From NCBI GenBank assembly GCA_964493985.1, contig CAZBQL010000002.1, positions 9,398-73,397 of the forward strand: 64,000 nucleotides of DNA, in the 5' to 3' direction. A program made the position numbers and the translations under genes. Positions 45,443 to 54,356 of this stretch are shown here, one piece after another; position 1 is the first letter of the stretch, and each line of letters begins with the position of its first letter. Under the pieces are notes generated by a model, which was not told the origin of the DNA, ran no database searches, and saw only the letters and a program-made list of their open reading frames with translations. Source of the stretch: MGML01 sp964493985. GTDB lineage: Bacteria; Chloroflexota; Dehalococcoidia; Dehalococcoidales; UBA2162.

Positions 45443-45985
45443 ATGGCGAGAACAATGAGCATATCTGAAACTGCAAGCAGGGATACTCAAACAATTCTGA
45501 AAGATGAACAGGCAATTAATGGTCGGTTAGATGAAATTTTAGCTTCGTATCGGGGAGATAAATCCGAACTGGTCTCCATTTTGCAGCATGTACAGCAGGA
45601 TATGGGTTATCTGGCTGAAGACGTTTTAGGCCGAATAGCCAGATTTGTTGACACGCCGGCAAGTACCGTGTTCGGCGTAGCGACCTTCTATACTCAACTC
45701 AAGTTGAGACCGATCGGGAAAAACGTCATCAAGGTATGCCGGGGGACAGGCTGCTATGTTAAAGGGTCTCCTCAGATACTTGCGGAACTTGAAAAACACC
45801 TCGGCATTCAAGATGGAGAAACAACGGAAGACATGGAATTCACCCTGGAAACCGTTGCCTGCTTCGGTGCCTGTGCGCTGGCACCTGTAATGGTAATCAA
45901 TGATGAGGTTTACGGGAAAATGACCGTCGATAAAGTAAAACAAATACTGGATACCTATAAAGAGAAGAAACCGAATGAAAAATAA
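45443..45985 (+). CDS. NuoE-like NAD(P)-linked dehydrogenase 2Fe-2S subunit
   Basis: 180-residue thioredoxin-fold ferredoxin subunit of the NuoE/HydA-gamma/FdsG type. Helical N-terminal part: LVSILQHVQQDMGYLAEDVL and VFGVATFYTQLKLRP. Cluster ligands are CRGTGC (C-x4-C) and CFGAC (C-x3-C). Start ATG 45443, 4 nt after the preceding stop, with a second candidate at 45455. The stop overlaps the NuoF-like gene by 11 nt. Together with the NuoF-like protein it forms the NADH-oxidising/reducing module for the formate dehydrogenase. Confidence 0.94.
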   Translation: MARTMSISETASRDTQTILKDEQAINGRLDEILASYRGDKSELVSILQHVQQDMGYLAEDVLGRIARFVDTPASTVFGVATFYTQLKLRPIGKNVIKVCRGTGCYVKGSPQILAELEKHLGIQDGETTEDMEFTLETVACFGACALAPVMVINDEVYGKMTVDKVKQILDTYKEKKPNEK

Positions 45986-47855
45986 TTATGGTGAAAAAAG
46001 AACCGGAGATAAAGCAATAACTCGGACCGTATTCGTCTGCCAGGGCACCGGTTGTGTTTCAGGAGGGTCCAGGAAAATTTACGATGCCCTTAAGGAGGAG
46101 ATCGAATCGGCGAATCTGGAGAATGTGAAGGTTGATATCACCGGTTGTCATGGTTTTTGCCAGCAGGGACCGATCGTTAATATCGAACCCGAAGGATTTT
46201 TCTATACGGAGGTTCGATTAGAGGACATAAATGATATCGTCCATTCCCATCTGGTAAACGGGCAACCGGTAGAACGATTATTTTATCGGGACCTGACAAC
46301 CGATATGCCCATACCTCTTTACCATGATGTCCCCTTTTATAAGCAGCAGCATCGCGTTATCCTTCGCAATTGTGGTCATATTAATCCGGAGCGGATCGAT
46401 GATTATATTGGAGTTGGGGGTTACGAAGCGATACGACGAGTCCTTTCAGAAATGACACCCGAGGAGGTAATAGAGGAAATCAAGCGGTCGGGATTAAGGG
46501 GGCGCGGAGGTGCCGGATTTTCTACCGGTCAGAAATGGGATTTTTGTAGAGCTGCACCGGGCAACGAAAAATATCTGATATGCAATGCTGACGAGGGTGA
46601 TCCAGGAGCTTTCATGGACAGGAGTATTTTGGAGGCAGATCCCCACTCGGTCCTGGAAGGTATGCTTATTGCCGGTTATGCCATTGGCGCTACGCACGGA
46701 TATATTTATTGCCGTGCAGAATACCCTCTGGCAATAGAAAGGTTGAAGATTGCACTCGCCCAGATGCAGGAGCGTCACCTGCTCGGAGAAAAGATACTGA
46801 AATCTAATTTCAGCTTTGATATATCGATAAAGGAAGGTGCCGGAGCCTTTGTCTGCGGTGAAGAGACAGCTCTTATGGCATCGATCGAGGGAGAACGAGG
46901 TATGCCCCGGCCTCGCCCACCATTCCCGGCGACATCCGGTTTGTGGGGGAAACCGACCAATATTAACAATGTAAAGACGCTGGCATCCGTATGTAGAATA
47001 ATCGAGAAAGGGGCCGAATGGTTCTCGAATATCGGGACCGAAACCAGTAAAGGAACAGCAGTATTCGCCTTAACGGGGAAAATAAAGAACTCCGGTCTGA
47101 TTGAAGTTCCAATGGGAATGACATTATCCGACATTATATATGGAATCGGCGGAGGTATTCCAGGTAACAAACAGTTCAAAGCTGTGCAAACCGGAGGTCC
47201 GTCTGGAGGGTGTTTACCGGCAAGTATGCTGCATCTTCCGGTAGAGTATGAATCTCTGGCGAAGGCCGGTTCCATAATGGGTTCGGGAGGAATGGTGGTA
47301 CTTGATGAGGATACCTGTATGGTTGATATTGCCCGATATTTTCTCTCCTTCACACAGCTTGAATCGTGCGGAAAGTGTATACAGTGCCGCTGGGGTACCA
47401 AGCAGATGCTGGATATCCTGGAAGATATTGTTGATGGAAGAGGAAAAGAAGGCGATATCGATCTGCTGCTGGAACTGGGTGAGGCTGTAAAGAACGGCTC
47501 GTTGTGTGCTTTAGGACAGACCGCACCGAACCCGGTACTCACGACAATACGCTATTTTCGTGATGAATATGAAGAACATATTAACGAGAAACGATGCCGG
47601 GCACTATCCTGCAAAGCTTTACTGACTTATACTATCGATCCTGACAAGTGCAAAGGATGTGGCCTTTGTGCTAAAGCCTGTCCTGTCACAGCTATCAGCG
47701 GTGAAAAGCGAGAAGCACATATTATCGACCAGGAAAAGTGCATCAAGTGTGGTACGTGCTTCAATGTCTGCCCGGATAAAGTTAAGGCTGTAGTGAAAAC
47801 GTCCGGGAATGAAATCGCAGTTCCGGAGGCTGTCGGTACAGGCAGTAAGAACTGA
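45975..47855 (+). CDS. NuoF-like FMN/NAD(H)-binding subunit with C-terminal 2[4Fe-4S] domain
   Basis: 626 residues, HydB/FdsB-like. An N-terminal thioredoxin-like 2Fe-2S domain (VCQGTGCVSGG, CHGFCQQGP) is followed by the NuoF core with glycine-rich FMN/NAD site (RGRGGAGFSTGQKW, NADEGDPGAFMDR, GAGAFVCGEETAL) and 4Fe-4S motif ESCGKCIQCRWGT with SLCALG. A dicluster ferredoxin tail (CKGCGLCAKACPV, CIKCGTCFNVCPD) ends it. The extra ferredoxin domain is the layout of electron-bifurcating [FeFe]-hydrogenase and formate dehydrogenase complexes, making ferredoxin/NAD coupling likely but not proven. Confidence 0.95.
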   Translation: MKNNYGEKRTGDKAITRTVFVCQGTGCVSGGSRKIYDALKEEIESANLENVKVDITGCHGFCQQGPIVNIEPEGFFYTEVRLEDINDIVHSHLVNGQPVERLFYRDLTTDMPIPLYHDVPFYKQQHRVILRNCGHINPERIDDYIGVGGYEAIRRVLSEMTPEEVIEEIKRSGLRGRGGAGFSTGQKWDFCRAAPGNEKYLICNADEGDPGAFMDRSILEADPHSVLEGMLIAGYAIGATHGYIYCRAEYPLAIERLKIALAQMQERHLLGEKILKSNFSFDISIKEGAGAFVCGEETALMASIEGERGMPRPRPPFPATSGLWGKPTNINNVKTLASVCRIIEKGAEWFSNIGTETSKGTAVFALTGKIKNSGLIEVPMGMTLSDIIYGIGGGIPGNKQFKAVQTGGPSGGCLPASMLHLPVEYESLAKAGSIMGSGGMVVLDEDTCMVDIARYFLSFTQLESCGKCIQCRWGTKQMLDILEDIVDGRGKEGDIDLLLELGEAVKNGSLCALGQTAPNPVLTTIRYFRDEYEEHINEKRCRALSCKALLTYTIDPDKCKGCGLCAKACPVTAISGEKREAHIIDQEKCIKCGTCFNVCPDKVKAVVKTSGNEIAVPEAVGTGSKN

Positions 47856-47897
47856 TACAGGTATTGAAAGGGCAAGATATACTGGAGGTAATCGAAA

Positions 47898-50858
47898 ATG
47901 GTAACCGTATCAACCACCAGCGTGGTAAAAAAACCGGGGATAATCACCCTGTCGATAAATGGCAAACAGGTAGAAACTCCACAAGGGGCGACCGTATTAG
48001 AGGCGGCTCAGCATGCCGGGATATATATCCCGGCACTATGTTATGACCCTGACCTGAAACCATATGGAGCATGCCGTCTGTGCATTGTTGAAATCGAAGG
48101 AGTACGCGGTCTGCCGACTTCATGTACTACAGTGGCTACCGAAGGAATGGTAGTACATACCGAAACACCAAAGGTTAATCAGTCCCGGTGTATTACTATG
48201 GAGTTAATAATGGCCAATCATCACGGAGATTGTCTGACCTGCGTAAAAAACCAGCAATGCGAGTTACAGAAAATATCCCGATACCTGGGGATTGAACAGG
48301 AGCATTTCGACAGGATGCGAAAGTCGACTGAAATACTCCCGGTCGATGATAGCCATCCGGCTTTTATCCGCGATCTAAACAAGTGCGTTCTCTGTGGTAA
48401 ATGCGTCCGTGCCTGCCATGAAATTGCCGGCGTAGGAGCGATAGACCTTGCTTTTCGCGGTAATGCTACGAGAGTAAGTACGTTCGGTGATAAATCTATC
48501 CTGGATTCTATATGTGAGTCTTGCGGAGAGTGTCTTGAGCGCTGCCCTACGGGTGCCCTGGTTCCGAAAAATGCCAGGCAGCCTACAAGTGAAGTGAAAA
48601 CTCTATGCCCGTATTGCGGCGTAGGTTGTTCCATATACCTGGGAGTTCGCAATAACGAGATTGTCAGCGTGCGTGGTGACAAGGATAGTCCTGTTAACAA
48701 GGGAGGACTTTGCGTAAAAGGCAGATTCGGATTCGATTTTCTTAACCATCCGGACAGGTTAACTGTACCGCTTATCAGGAGAGAGGGGTATGGAAAGGAT
48801 GTTGAAATTAACGGCAATTTCAAGGACGTTTTCCGTGAAGCGAGCTGGGATGAAGCGCTTGACTTGGTTGCTGAAAATATAATGGATATTATGGGAAAAA
48901 GCGGGCCGGATAGTGTCGGAATACTCAGTTCGGCAAAATTTACCAATGAGGAAAATTATCTCGTACAGAAATTCGCCAGGGCGGTTATCGGTACCAACAA
49001 TGTTGACCATTGTGCTCGTCTCTGCCATGCATCGACGGTAGCCGGCGCCAAGGCAGCCTTTGGCGAAGGTGCAATGAGTAATTCGATCTCGGATATAGCA
49101 AAGGCAGACCTGCTTTTCGTTATCGGTTCCAACACAACCGAATGTCATCCGATAATAGGACGCATTATCCGCCAGCGTGTAAAATCCGGTAATGCGAAAC
49201 TTATTGTGGCAGACCCGCGTAATATCGAGCTTGCCGGCATAGCCGCTGTGCACCTCCGCCATAAGCCGGGAACGGATGTGGCTCTTCTTAACGGGATCAT
49301 GAATGTGATAATCGAAGAAGGGCTGCACGATACTGAATTCATAAACGAGCGCACCGAACATTTCGAAGAAATGGCAAGCATTTTGAAACGGTATACACCC
49401 GAAAAGTCTGAAGAAATCACCGGAGTATCCAGATCAAATATTATCAGGGCAGCCCGTCTTTTTGCTTCTGCGGGGAGTGCCTGCATTCTGTATGGAATGG
49501 GTATAACCCAGCACACAACCGGCACAGATAATGTAAAAAGTATTGCCAACCTGTTGATGTTAACGGGAAATATTGGTAGAGAAGCAACCGGCTTCAGTCC
49601 CTTGCGAGGTCAGAACAACGTTCAAGGAGCTTGCGACATGGGAGCGCTGCCTAATGTACTTCCCGGATATCAGTCAGTGAGTGATGCCTCCGTAAGACGG
49701 AAGTTTGAAAATGCCTGGCAGTGTACAATCAAGTCCGAACCCGGTCTGACGGCGACGGAAATGATAGAATCTGCCGAAAACGGCTATATCAAGGCGATGT
49801 ATATAATCGGCGAGAATCCGATTATGAGCGAGCCCTATACAGCAAGGGCTAAGCGGTCAATACAGAGCCTGGACTTCCTGGTTGTTCAGGATATATTTCC
49901 CACCGAGACTGCGGTGCTCGCCGACGTTATCCTGCCGGCAGCTGCTTTTGCTGAAAAAGATGGCACCTATACGAGTACGGAGAGACGCGTCCAGAGAATC
50001 AGGAAAGCCGTCGAATCGCCGGGAGAGACCATGCCGGACTGGCGGATAATTTCCCTGCTTGCTATTAAAATGGGATTTCCTTTCTACTACAGGAATGTCG
50101 AAGAGATAAATCGGGAAATAGTTGAGCTGGTTCCGATATACGGTGGCATCCAGTACGATCGACTCGAGCAGTACGGATTACAATGGCCGTGTCTTAACAG
50201 AGATGATCCGGGGACCTTGTTCCTGCATAAGGATAAATTTACACACGGATTGGGGCAGTTCCATGCGATCGAATACAAGCCGCCGGCAGAATCTGTTTCG
50301 CTTGACTATCCCCTGATTCTTACCACCGGCCGCGTCCTTGAACACTGGCATTCAGGCAGTATGAGTCGCAAAGCGAAGGTACTCAACAGCCTGAACCCCT
50401 CCGGCATGGTTGAAATAAATCCTGAAGATGCCATTAAACTGGGTATCACCGATGGCGATCTGGTATCTCTGGCTTCTCAGCGAGGTAAAATACAGGCTCC
50501 AGCTCGCGTTACTGAAAAATCATCTCCGGGACTTGCCTTTTTAGCTCTTCACTGGCATGAGTCCCCGGTTAACATGCTGACAAATCCGGCTCTGGACCCC
50601 ATAGCTAAAATACCGGAGTTCAAGGTTTCTGCTGTAAGGGCTGTACTAACCGTACTGGAAAGAGCTGCCGAAGATAATAAATTTTTTGCCCGACTTGCTG
50701 AAAATCCCGGTGAGGCATTAAAGGAATATAATCTTACCAGCGAGGAGAAAGCCGCCATAAGCAGCGGTGACATACGAAAAATCGAGTCATGGATCGGAAA
50801 ACTCGATACCAGGCTGAAAAAGTGGCTTATTGCACGATTACAGCAGGAGAAATGGTAA
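47898..50858 (+). CDS. fdhA: NAD-linked formate dehydrogenase alpha subunit (Cys form) with C-terminal NHLP/LigA-like module
   Basis: 986 residues. The N-terminal NuoG-like part carries the 2Fe-2S domain (CYDPDLKPYGACRLC), H-x3-C-x2-C-x5-C, and two 4Fe-4S motifs (CVLCGKCVRAC, CESCGECLERC). The molybdopterin part has CPYCGVGCS and the active-site segment HCARLCHASTVAG, where Cys376 occupies the Mo-ligand position (Sec in many homologues) followed by the conserved His. The last 80 or so residues leave the FdhA fold and repeat the module of the small protein at 45073 (LERAAEDNKFFARLAENPGE, EYNLTSEEKAA). Operon with the NuoE/F-like genes. Formate oxidation/CO2 reduction is the expected reaction. 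Confidence 0.94.
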   Translation: MVTVSTTSVVKKPGIITLSINGKQVETPQGATVLEAAQHAGIYIPALCYDPDLKPYGACRLCIVEIEGVRGLPTSCTTVATEGMVVHTETPKVNQSRCITMELIMANHHGDCLTCVKNQQCELQKISRYLGIEQEHFDRMRKSTEILPVDDSHPAFIRDLNKCVLCGKCVRACHEIAGVGAIDLAFRGNATRVSTFGDKSILDSICESCGECLERCPTGALVPKNARQPTSEVKTLCPYCGVGCSIYLGVRNNEIVSVRGDKDSPVNKGGLCVKGRFGFDFLNHPDRLTVPLIRREGYGKDVEINGNFKDVFREASWDEALDLVAENIMDIMGKSGPDSVGILSSAKFTNEENYLVQKFARAVIGTNNVDHCARLCHASTVAGAKAAFGEGAMSNSISDIAKADLLFVIGSNTTECHPIIGRIIRQRVKSGNAKLIVADPRNIELAGIAAVHLRHKPGTDVALLNGIMNVIIEEGLHDTEFINERTEHFEEMASILKRYTPEKSEEITGVSRSNIIRAARLFASAGSACILYGMGITQHTTGTDNVKSIANLLMLTGNIGREATGFSPLRGQNNVQGACDMGALPNVLPGYQSVSDASVRRKFENAWQCTIKSEPGLTATEMIESAENGYIKAMYIIGENPIMSEPYTARAKRSIQSLDFLVVQDIFPTETAVLADVILPAAAFAEKDGTYTSTERRVQRIRKAVESPGETMPDWRIISLLAIKMGFPFYYRNVEEINREIVELVPIYGGIQYDRLEQYGLQWPCLNRDDPGTLFLHKDKFTHGLGQFHAIEYKPPAESVSLDYPLILTTGRVLEHWHSGSMSRKAKVLNSLNPSGMVEINPEDAIKLGITDGDLVSLASQRGKIQAPARVTEKSSPGLAFLALHWHESPVNMLTNPALDPIAKIPEFKVSAVRAVLTVLERAAEDNKFFARLAENPGEALKEYNLTSEEKAAISSGDIRKIESWIGKLDTRLKKWLIARLQQEKW

Positions 50859-50888
50859 TTCTCCACCTGTTCATCGGGTGTTGAGAAT
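50858..50888 (+). terminator. Hairpin directly after the formate dehydrogenase stop
   Basis: ATTCTC-CACC ... GGTG-TT-GAGAAT can form a 10-bp stem with a 2-nt bulge and 9-nt loop starting at the last base of the stop codon. No U tract follows, so it may be a processing/stability element or a factor-assisted terminator. Confidence 0.35.
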
Positions 50889-51417
50889 GAATGACATCAA
50901 ATTTATCCTTTAGTTTTTTATTCGTATATATTTGTATTTAGTCTATTAATAAGATTTAGATATCGAGACTGACGTTTAGGGTAATGGTTCTCTTCGTTGT
51001 GCACCTCAATTAACCTTTCATAAATGCTTCCATACCAGTCCATCCCTTGCCGAAATGAAGGCTTCACGCAGACCCGCCTTCGTGCCCAGTGCGAGGATAG
51101 TCGTTCGTATGTCTTCCAACTATTTGTCAAGCTTGAGATCGAATATACGACTCGGGTCGGCTGCTTCTGAGGGTGTTTTCCTGACAAGGCAGGTGACATG
51201 TTTAATACTTCGAGATAAACCGTATACCGATGGGGTACAGGTATTCATCAAAACACGATATACAACTATCGCCTTCAAACTCTTGTACGGCGTATACATG
51301 AGAATACCAGTAATTTATGTTTTCACCGTGTCATTTGACAGAAATCATAATTGATGGTATTGATATAAGTCTAACTGCCTTCCCTGAAAGACTAAAAGTC
51401 TCCGGGAGGTTTTAATA
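50889..51417. other. 530-bp intergenic region
   Basis: Lies between the formate dehydrogenase operon and the next kinase gene. Two overlapping open frames exist (50918-51199 minus, 93 codons; 51055-51354 plus, 99 codons) but neither has a ribosome site or a family I recognise; a decayed gene is possible. The right end holds a promoter (51335-51363), a small AGACT-AAA-AGTCT hairpin at 51389-51401 and the ribosome site GGGAGGT of the kinase gene. Confidence 0.5.
51335..51363 (+). promoter_or_regulatory. Candidate promoter of the GAF kinase gene
   Basis: Perfect TTGACA, 17-nt spacer, TATTGA. Transcription would start near 51370, about 48 nt before the TTG start codon. Confidence 0.45.
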
Positions 51418-52668
51418 TTGGCAGAAGGGCAGAATACAGGGAAAAAGCTCTCGGAGCCTGAGTCCGAGGAAAGATACCACGAGCTTCTTGTACTCAGCCG
51501 CGTATCCGCAGCTCTCAGCGGTCTGTGGGATCTGGATGCTATACTCCGGGTAGCACTTGATAACGTCTTGAATATAATGAACGGTGCCGTCGGCGGCATC
51601 CTTATCCTGGATGAGCGGACTCATACCCTCTCCTATCGCGTTCACCAGGGTCTCAGTGACAGGTTTGTAGCAGAAACACAACTCAGTCTTGGAGAAGGTA
51701 TAGCCGGGACTGTCGCCCAGACCGGAAAAGCTATAATGCTGGAAGACTTCTCGGCCGATCCGCGTACCGCTCATGCCGATATTGTCAGCGACGAAGGGTT
51801 AAAATCACTGATCAGTGTTCCTCTCAGGGCTAAAGATAAGGTCCTCGGTGTAATAAATGTCACCAGCAAGATGTCTCATGTCTTCACCACCAACGATATG
51901 CATCTACTGCACTCAATAGGCGACCAGCTGGGGGTTGCTATAGAACAGGCCAGGCTTAACGAACGCCTGAGGAGAGCACGCGAACGTCTGCGTCGACTCG
52001 CCAGACAGAATCTTGTGGCAGAGGAAGAGGAAAGAAGAAGGATTGCACGTGAACTTCATGATGAGACCAGTCAGTCACTTTCCGGTCTTGCCCTGCAATT
52101 GCAGGCTCTCGTTAATTCGGCAGAAATGTCCGGCGGATATGACCCTAAGTTCATTGAAGGCCTAAAAAAAGTACAGGCATTAACAGTCCAGGTCCATACG
52201 GAAGTAAGCCGATTGATAGCCGACCTTCGACCTGCATTATTGGATACCCTGGGACTGATACCTGCTGTTCGTCAACATGCTGAGTCTACTCTCGGTCACC
52301 TTGGTATCAGTGTATCCGTTAATGTTAAAGGTAAAGAGAGACGTTTATCTCCAGAATATGAAACAGGGCTTTTCCGGTTCGTTCAAGGAGCCGTAGGAAA
52401 TATAGCTCAGCATTCAAAAGCAGATTACGCCATTATTAATTTTGATTACCGTGAAAGCGAACTGATAATAAGTATAAATGATAACGGGCAAGGTTTCGTC
52501 GTCGCTGAGATTACTGATGTTGAAGAAAGCGGAAGAGGGCGTGGTCTGTTCAGCATGCGTGAGAGAGTAGGATTTCTCGGAGGAACCAGCTGGATCGAGT
52601 CCGAACCCAGTAAAGGAACTGCCGTCTGGGCAAGAGTACCGATAGATGAAGGACATTACGGTGAATAA
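51418..52668 (+). CDS. Soluble GAF-domain sensor histidine kinase
   Basis: 416 residues with no membrane segment. GAF domain at about 25-180 (VSAALSGLWDLDAILRVALD, LGEGIAGTVAQTGKAIMLED, SLISVPLRAKDKVLGVINV), a coiled linker, HisKA_3 with phospho-His in EERRRIARELHDETSQSLSG, and an ATPase domain with NDNGQGF and GLFSMRERVGFLGG. The TTG start is supported by GGGAGGT 7 nt upstream. The stop overlaps the following regulator gene. A cytoplasmic sensor of redox, gas or small-molecule state between the two dehydrogenase operons. Confidence 0.93.
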   Translation: MAEGQNTGKKLSEPESEERYHELLVLSRVSAALSGLWDLDAILRVALDNVLNIMNGAVGGILILDERTHTLSYRVHQGLSDRFVAETQLSLGEGIAGTVAQTGKAIMLEDFSADPRTAHADIVSDEGLKSLISVPLRAKDKVLGVINVTSKMSHVFTTNDMHLLHSIGDQLGVAIEQARLNERLRRARERLRRLARQNLVAEEEERRRIARELHDETSQSLSGLALQLQALVNSAEMSGGYDPKFIEGLKKVQALTVQVHTEVSRLIADLRPALLDTLGLIPAVRQHAESTLGHLGISVSVNVKGKERRLSPEYETGLFRFVQGAVGNIAQHSKADYAIINFDYRESELIISINDNGQGFVVAEITDVEESGRGRGLFSMRERVGFLGGTSWIESEPSKGTAVWARVPIDEGHYGE

Positions 52669-53308
52669 GATTACAGTGCTGATTGTCGATGACCACACGA
52701 TAGTTCGGGATGGTATTTCCGCTCTCCTGGCACTTGCCGGTGATATAGAAGTGATCGGTGAAGCCTCCAATGGAAATGAGGCTATTCAAAAGGTTAGAGA
52801 ACTAAATCCGGATGTAGTATTGATGGATGTCTCTATGCCGATTTTAGGGGGGCTCGAATCTACACGGCGTATATGCAAGGAATCCCGGACAAAGGTTATT
52901 ATCCTCACGCAATATGATGATAAGGAATACGTCTTTCCGGCATTAGAAGCAGGTGCTTCAGGATTCATCAGCAAAGTTGCAGCCTCTGCCGAACTGGCAA
53001 CCGCTATACGCTCAGTATACAATGGGGATTCCTACCTTTCACCACCTATCGCCAAATTGCTCGTTGAAGATTACCGTACCGGGGATAAACGCGGTAATAC
53101 AGACCCCTACCAGCAGTTAACTGCCAGGGAAAGAGATGTAATTAAGCTTATAGCAGAGGGATATACGACTCAACAGATTGCAGATATGCTCGTGGTCAGT
53201 CCCAAGACCGTCGAAGGACACAGGACAAACCTTATGGCAAAACTCGGTCTCCGAAACCGGGTCGAACTGGTTAAGTATGCAGTCCGTAAGGGCATTATAA
53301 GTATCTAG
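52661..53308 (+). CDS. LuxR/NarL-family response regulator
   Basis: Partner of the preceding kinase. Receiver domain ITVLIVDDHTIVRDGI with phospho-Asp in DVVLMDVSMP, then HTH LTARERDVIKLIAEGYTTQQIA and VSPKTVEGHRTNLMAKL. I start it at GTG 52661 (215 residues), which overlaps the kinase stop and has AAGGA 7 nt upstream; the ATG at 52646 five codons earlier is the alternative. The window's two NarL-type pairs may share targets. Confidence 0.92.
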   Translation: MNKITVLIVDDHTIVRDGISALLALAGDIEVIGEASNGNEAIQKVRELNPDVVLMDVSMPILGGLESTRRICKESRTKVIILTQYDDKEYVFPALEAGASGFISKVAASAELATAIRSVYNGDSYLSPPIAKLLVEDYRTGDKRGNTDPYQQLTARERDVIKLIAEGYTTQQIADMLVVSPKTVEGHRTNLMAKLGLRNRVELVKYAVRKGIISI

Positions 53309-53543
53309 TTTTAATTCAAGGGTATTCCCCCGGTACTTTCTAAATAGATATTTACACTCTTTATTATTTTCCATATTGTCTTTCGGTTAAACAACAACGA
53401 AAATACAGAGGTTTTCCCGGTCCAATGCAAGGGAAACACCTGTTCCACAACCGGTATTCACCTTCTTATACTTTGAATACCTGTATGATTTTCTTGTTAC
53501 ATCACCAGAAAAAAAATACCGCGTATGCGGTGAATGGAGGAAG

Positions 53544-54344
53544 ATGATGGGAGAGAATAAAACAATAAAAATACTTATCGTCGATGATGAACCTGACTTC
53601 ATTAATGACCTGAGGTCCACTCTGGGGAAAGAATCCTATTCTGTGTGTACGGCATCAGACCGAAACGAGGCTGAAGAAAAAGTACGTTCGGAAGAACCGG
53701 ACGCGATAGTATTAGGGACCATCATGCCTCGTGGCGACGCATTCCTCTTTCATAAATGGCTTAAGCAGACCCTTGCCTTCAGTAATCTCCCTGTTATGGT
53801 TATCAATGCTTCACCTGAAAAACAGGTATTGAAAGGCTGGAGAATGGATGAAGGGATGCAATGCGATGCCGAAGATTTTCTGGCAAAGCCTGTCACCTCA
53901 TCGGTGCTTCTCCCACGCATTCAGGCTCTTTTAAATCGCGAAACAAAAAGAATTAAGATACTCATTGTAGACGACCATGCAGTAGTCAGAGATGGAATCA
54001 GGGCTGTTATTGCTTTGCAGCGTGACATGCATGTCGTCGGAGAAGCAGTAAACGGTCAGGAAGGTATTGAAAAGACAATGGAACTTTCACCCGATGTTGT
54101 TGTTATGGATATCGTAATGCCGGTTATGAACGGCCTTGACGCTGCGAAAGAAATACATTCCAAGAATGAGAATGCAAAGATACTTATGCTGACACAGTAT
54201 GACGACGAAGAAAATGTCCTGGCAAGTAAAAAAGCAGGGGCAGTAGGATTTATCCCTAAAGCTTCGGCAAGTTCCCGGCTGCTGACAGGGATAAGATCTG
54301 TCGCAAGGGGTGATCAATCATGGATTGAGTCGCTCATATCGTAG
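53544..54344 (+). CDS. Tandem-receiver (REC-REC) protein without output domain
   Basis: 266 residues made only of two receiver domains. REC1 (about 8-130) has the acidic pair (ILIVDDEPDF) and the KPVTSS lysine, but the phosphorylation site reads AIVLGTIMP, with Gly58 where Asp is expected. REC2 (about 138-266) is intact (ILIVDDHAVVRDGI, VVVMDIVMP) and resembles the NarL-type receiver of the gene before it, but the chain ends where the HTH should begin. It could be a phosphate sink or an adaptor that listens to the preceding kinase. GGAGG and a hairpin ACCGC-GTAT-GCGGT (53518-53531) precede the ATG. The next gene starts 12 nt after the stop. Confidence 0.9.
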   Translation: MMGENKTIKILIVDDEPDFINDLRSTLGKESYSVCTASDRNEAEEKVRSEEPDAIVLGTIMPRGDAFLFHKWLKQTLAFSNLPVMVINASPEKQVLKGWRMDEGMQCDAEDFLAKPVTSSVLLPRIQALLNRETKRIKILIVDDHAVVRDGIRAVIALQRDMHVVGEAVNGQEGIEKTMELSPDVVVMDIVMPVMNGLDAAKEIHSKNENAKILMLTQYDDEENVLASKKAGAVGFIPKASASSRLLTGIRSVARGDQSWIESLIS

Positions 54345-54356
54345 AAGGTGATGCAA

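Noticed and set aside
47898..50858. Selenocysteine-type formate dehydrogenase
   Set aside because: The active-site codon (49023-49025) is TGC, so this enzyme uses Cys despite the selenoprotein elsewhere in the window.
50918..51354. Opposing 93- and 99-codon frames in the intergenic region
   Set aside because: They overlap each other, have no ribosome sites and no recognised family; listed only as possible remnants.
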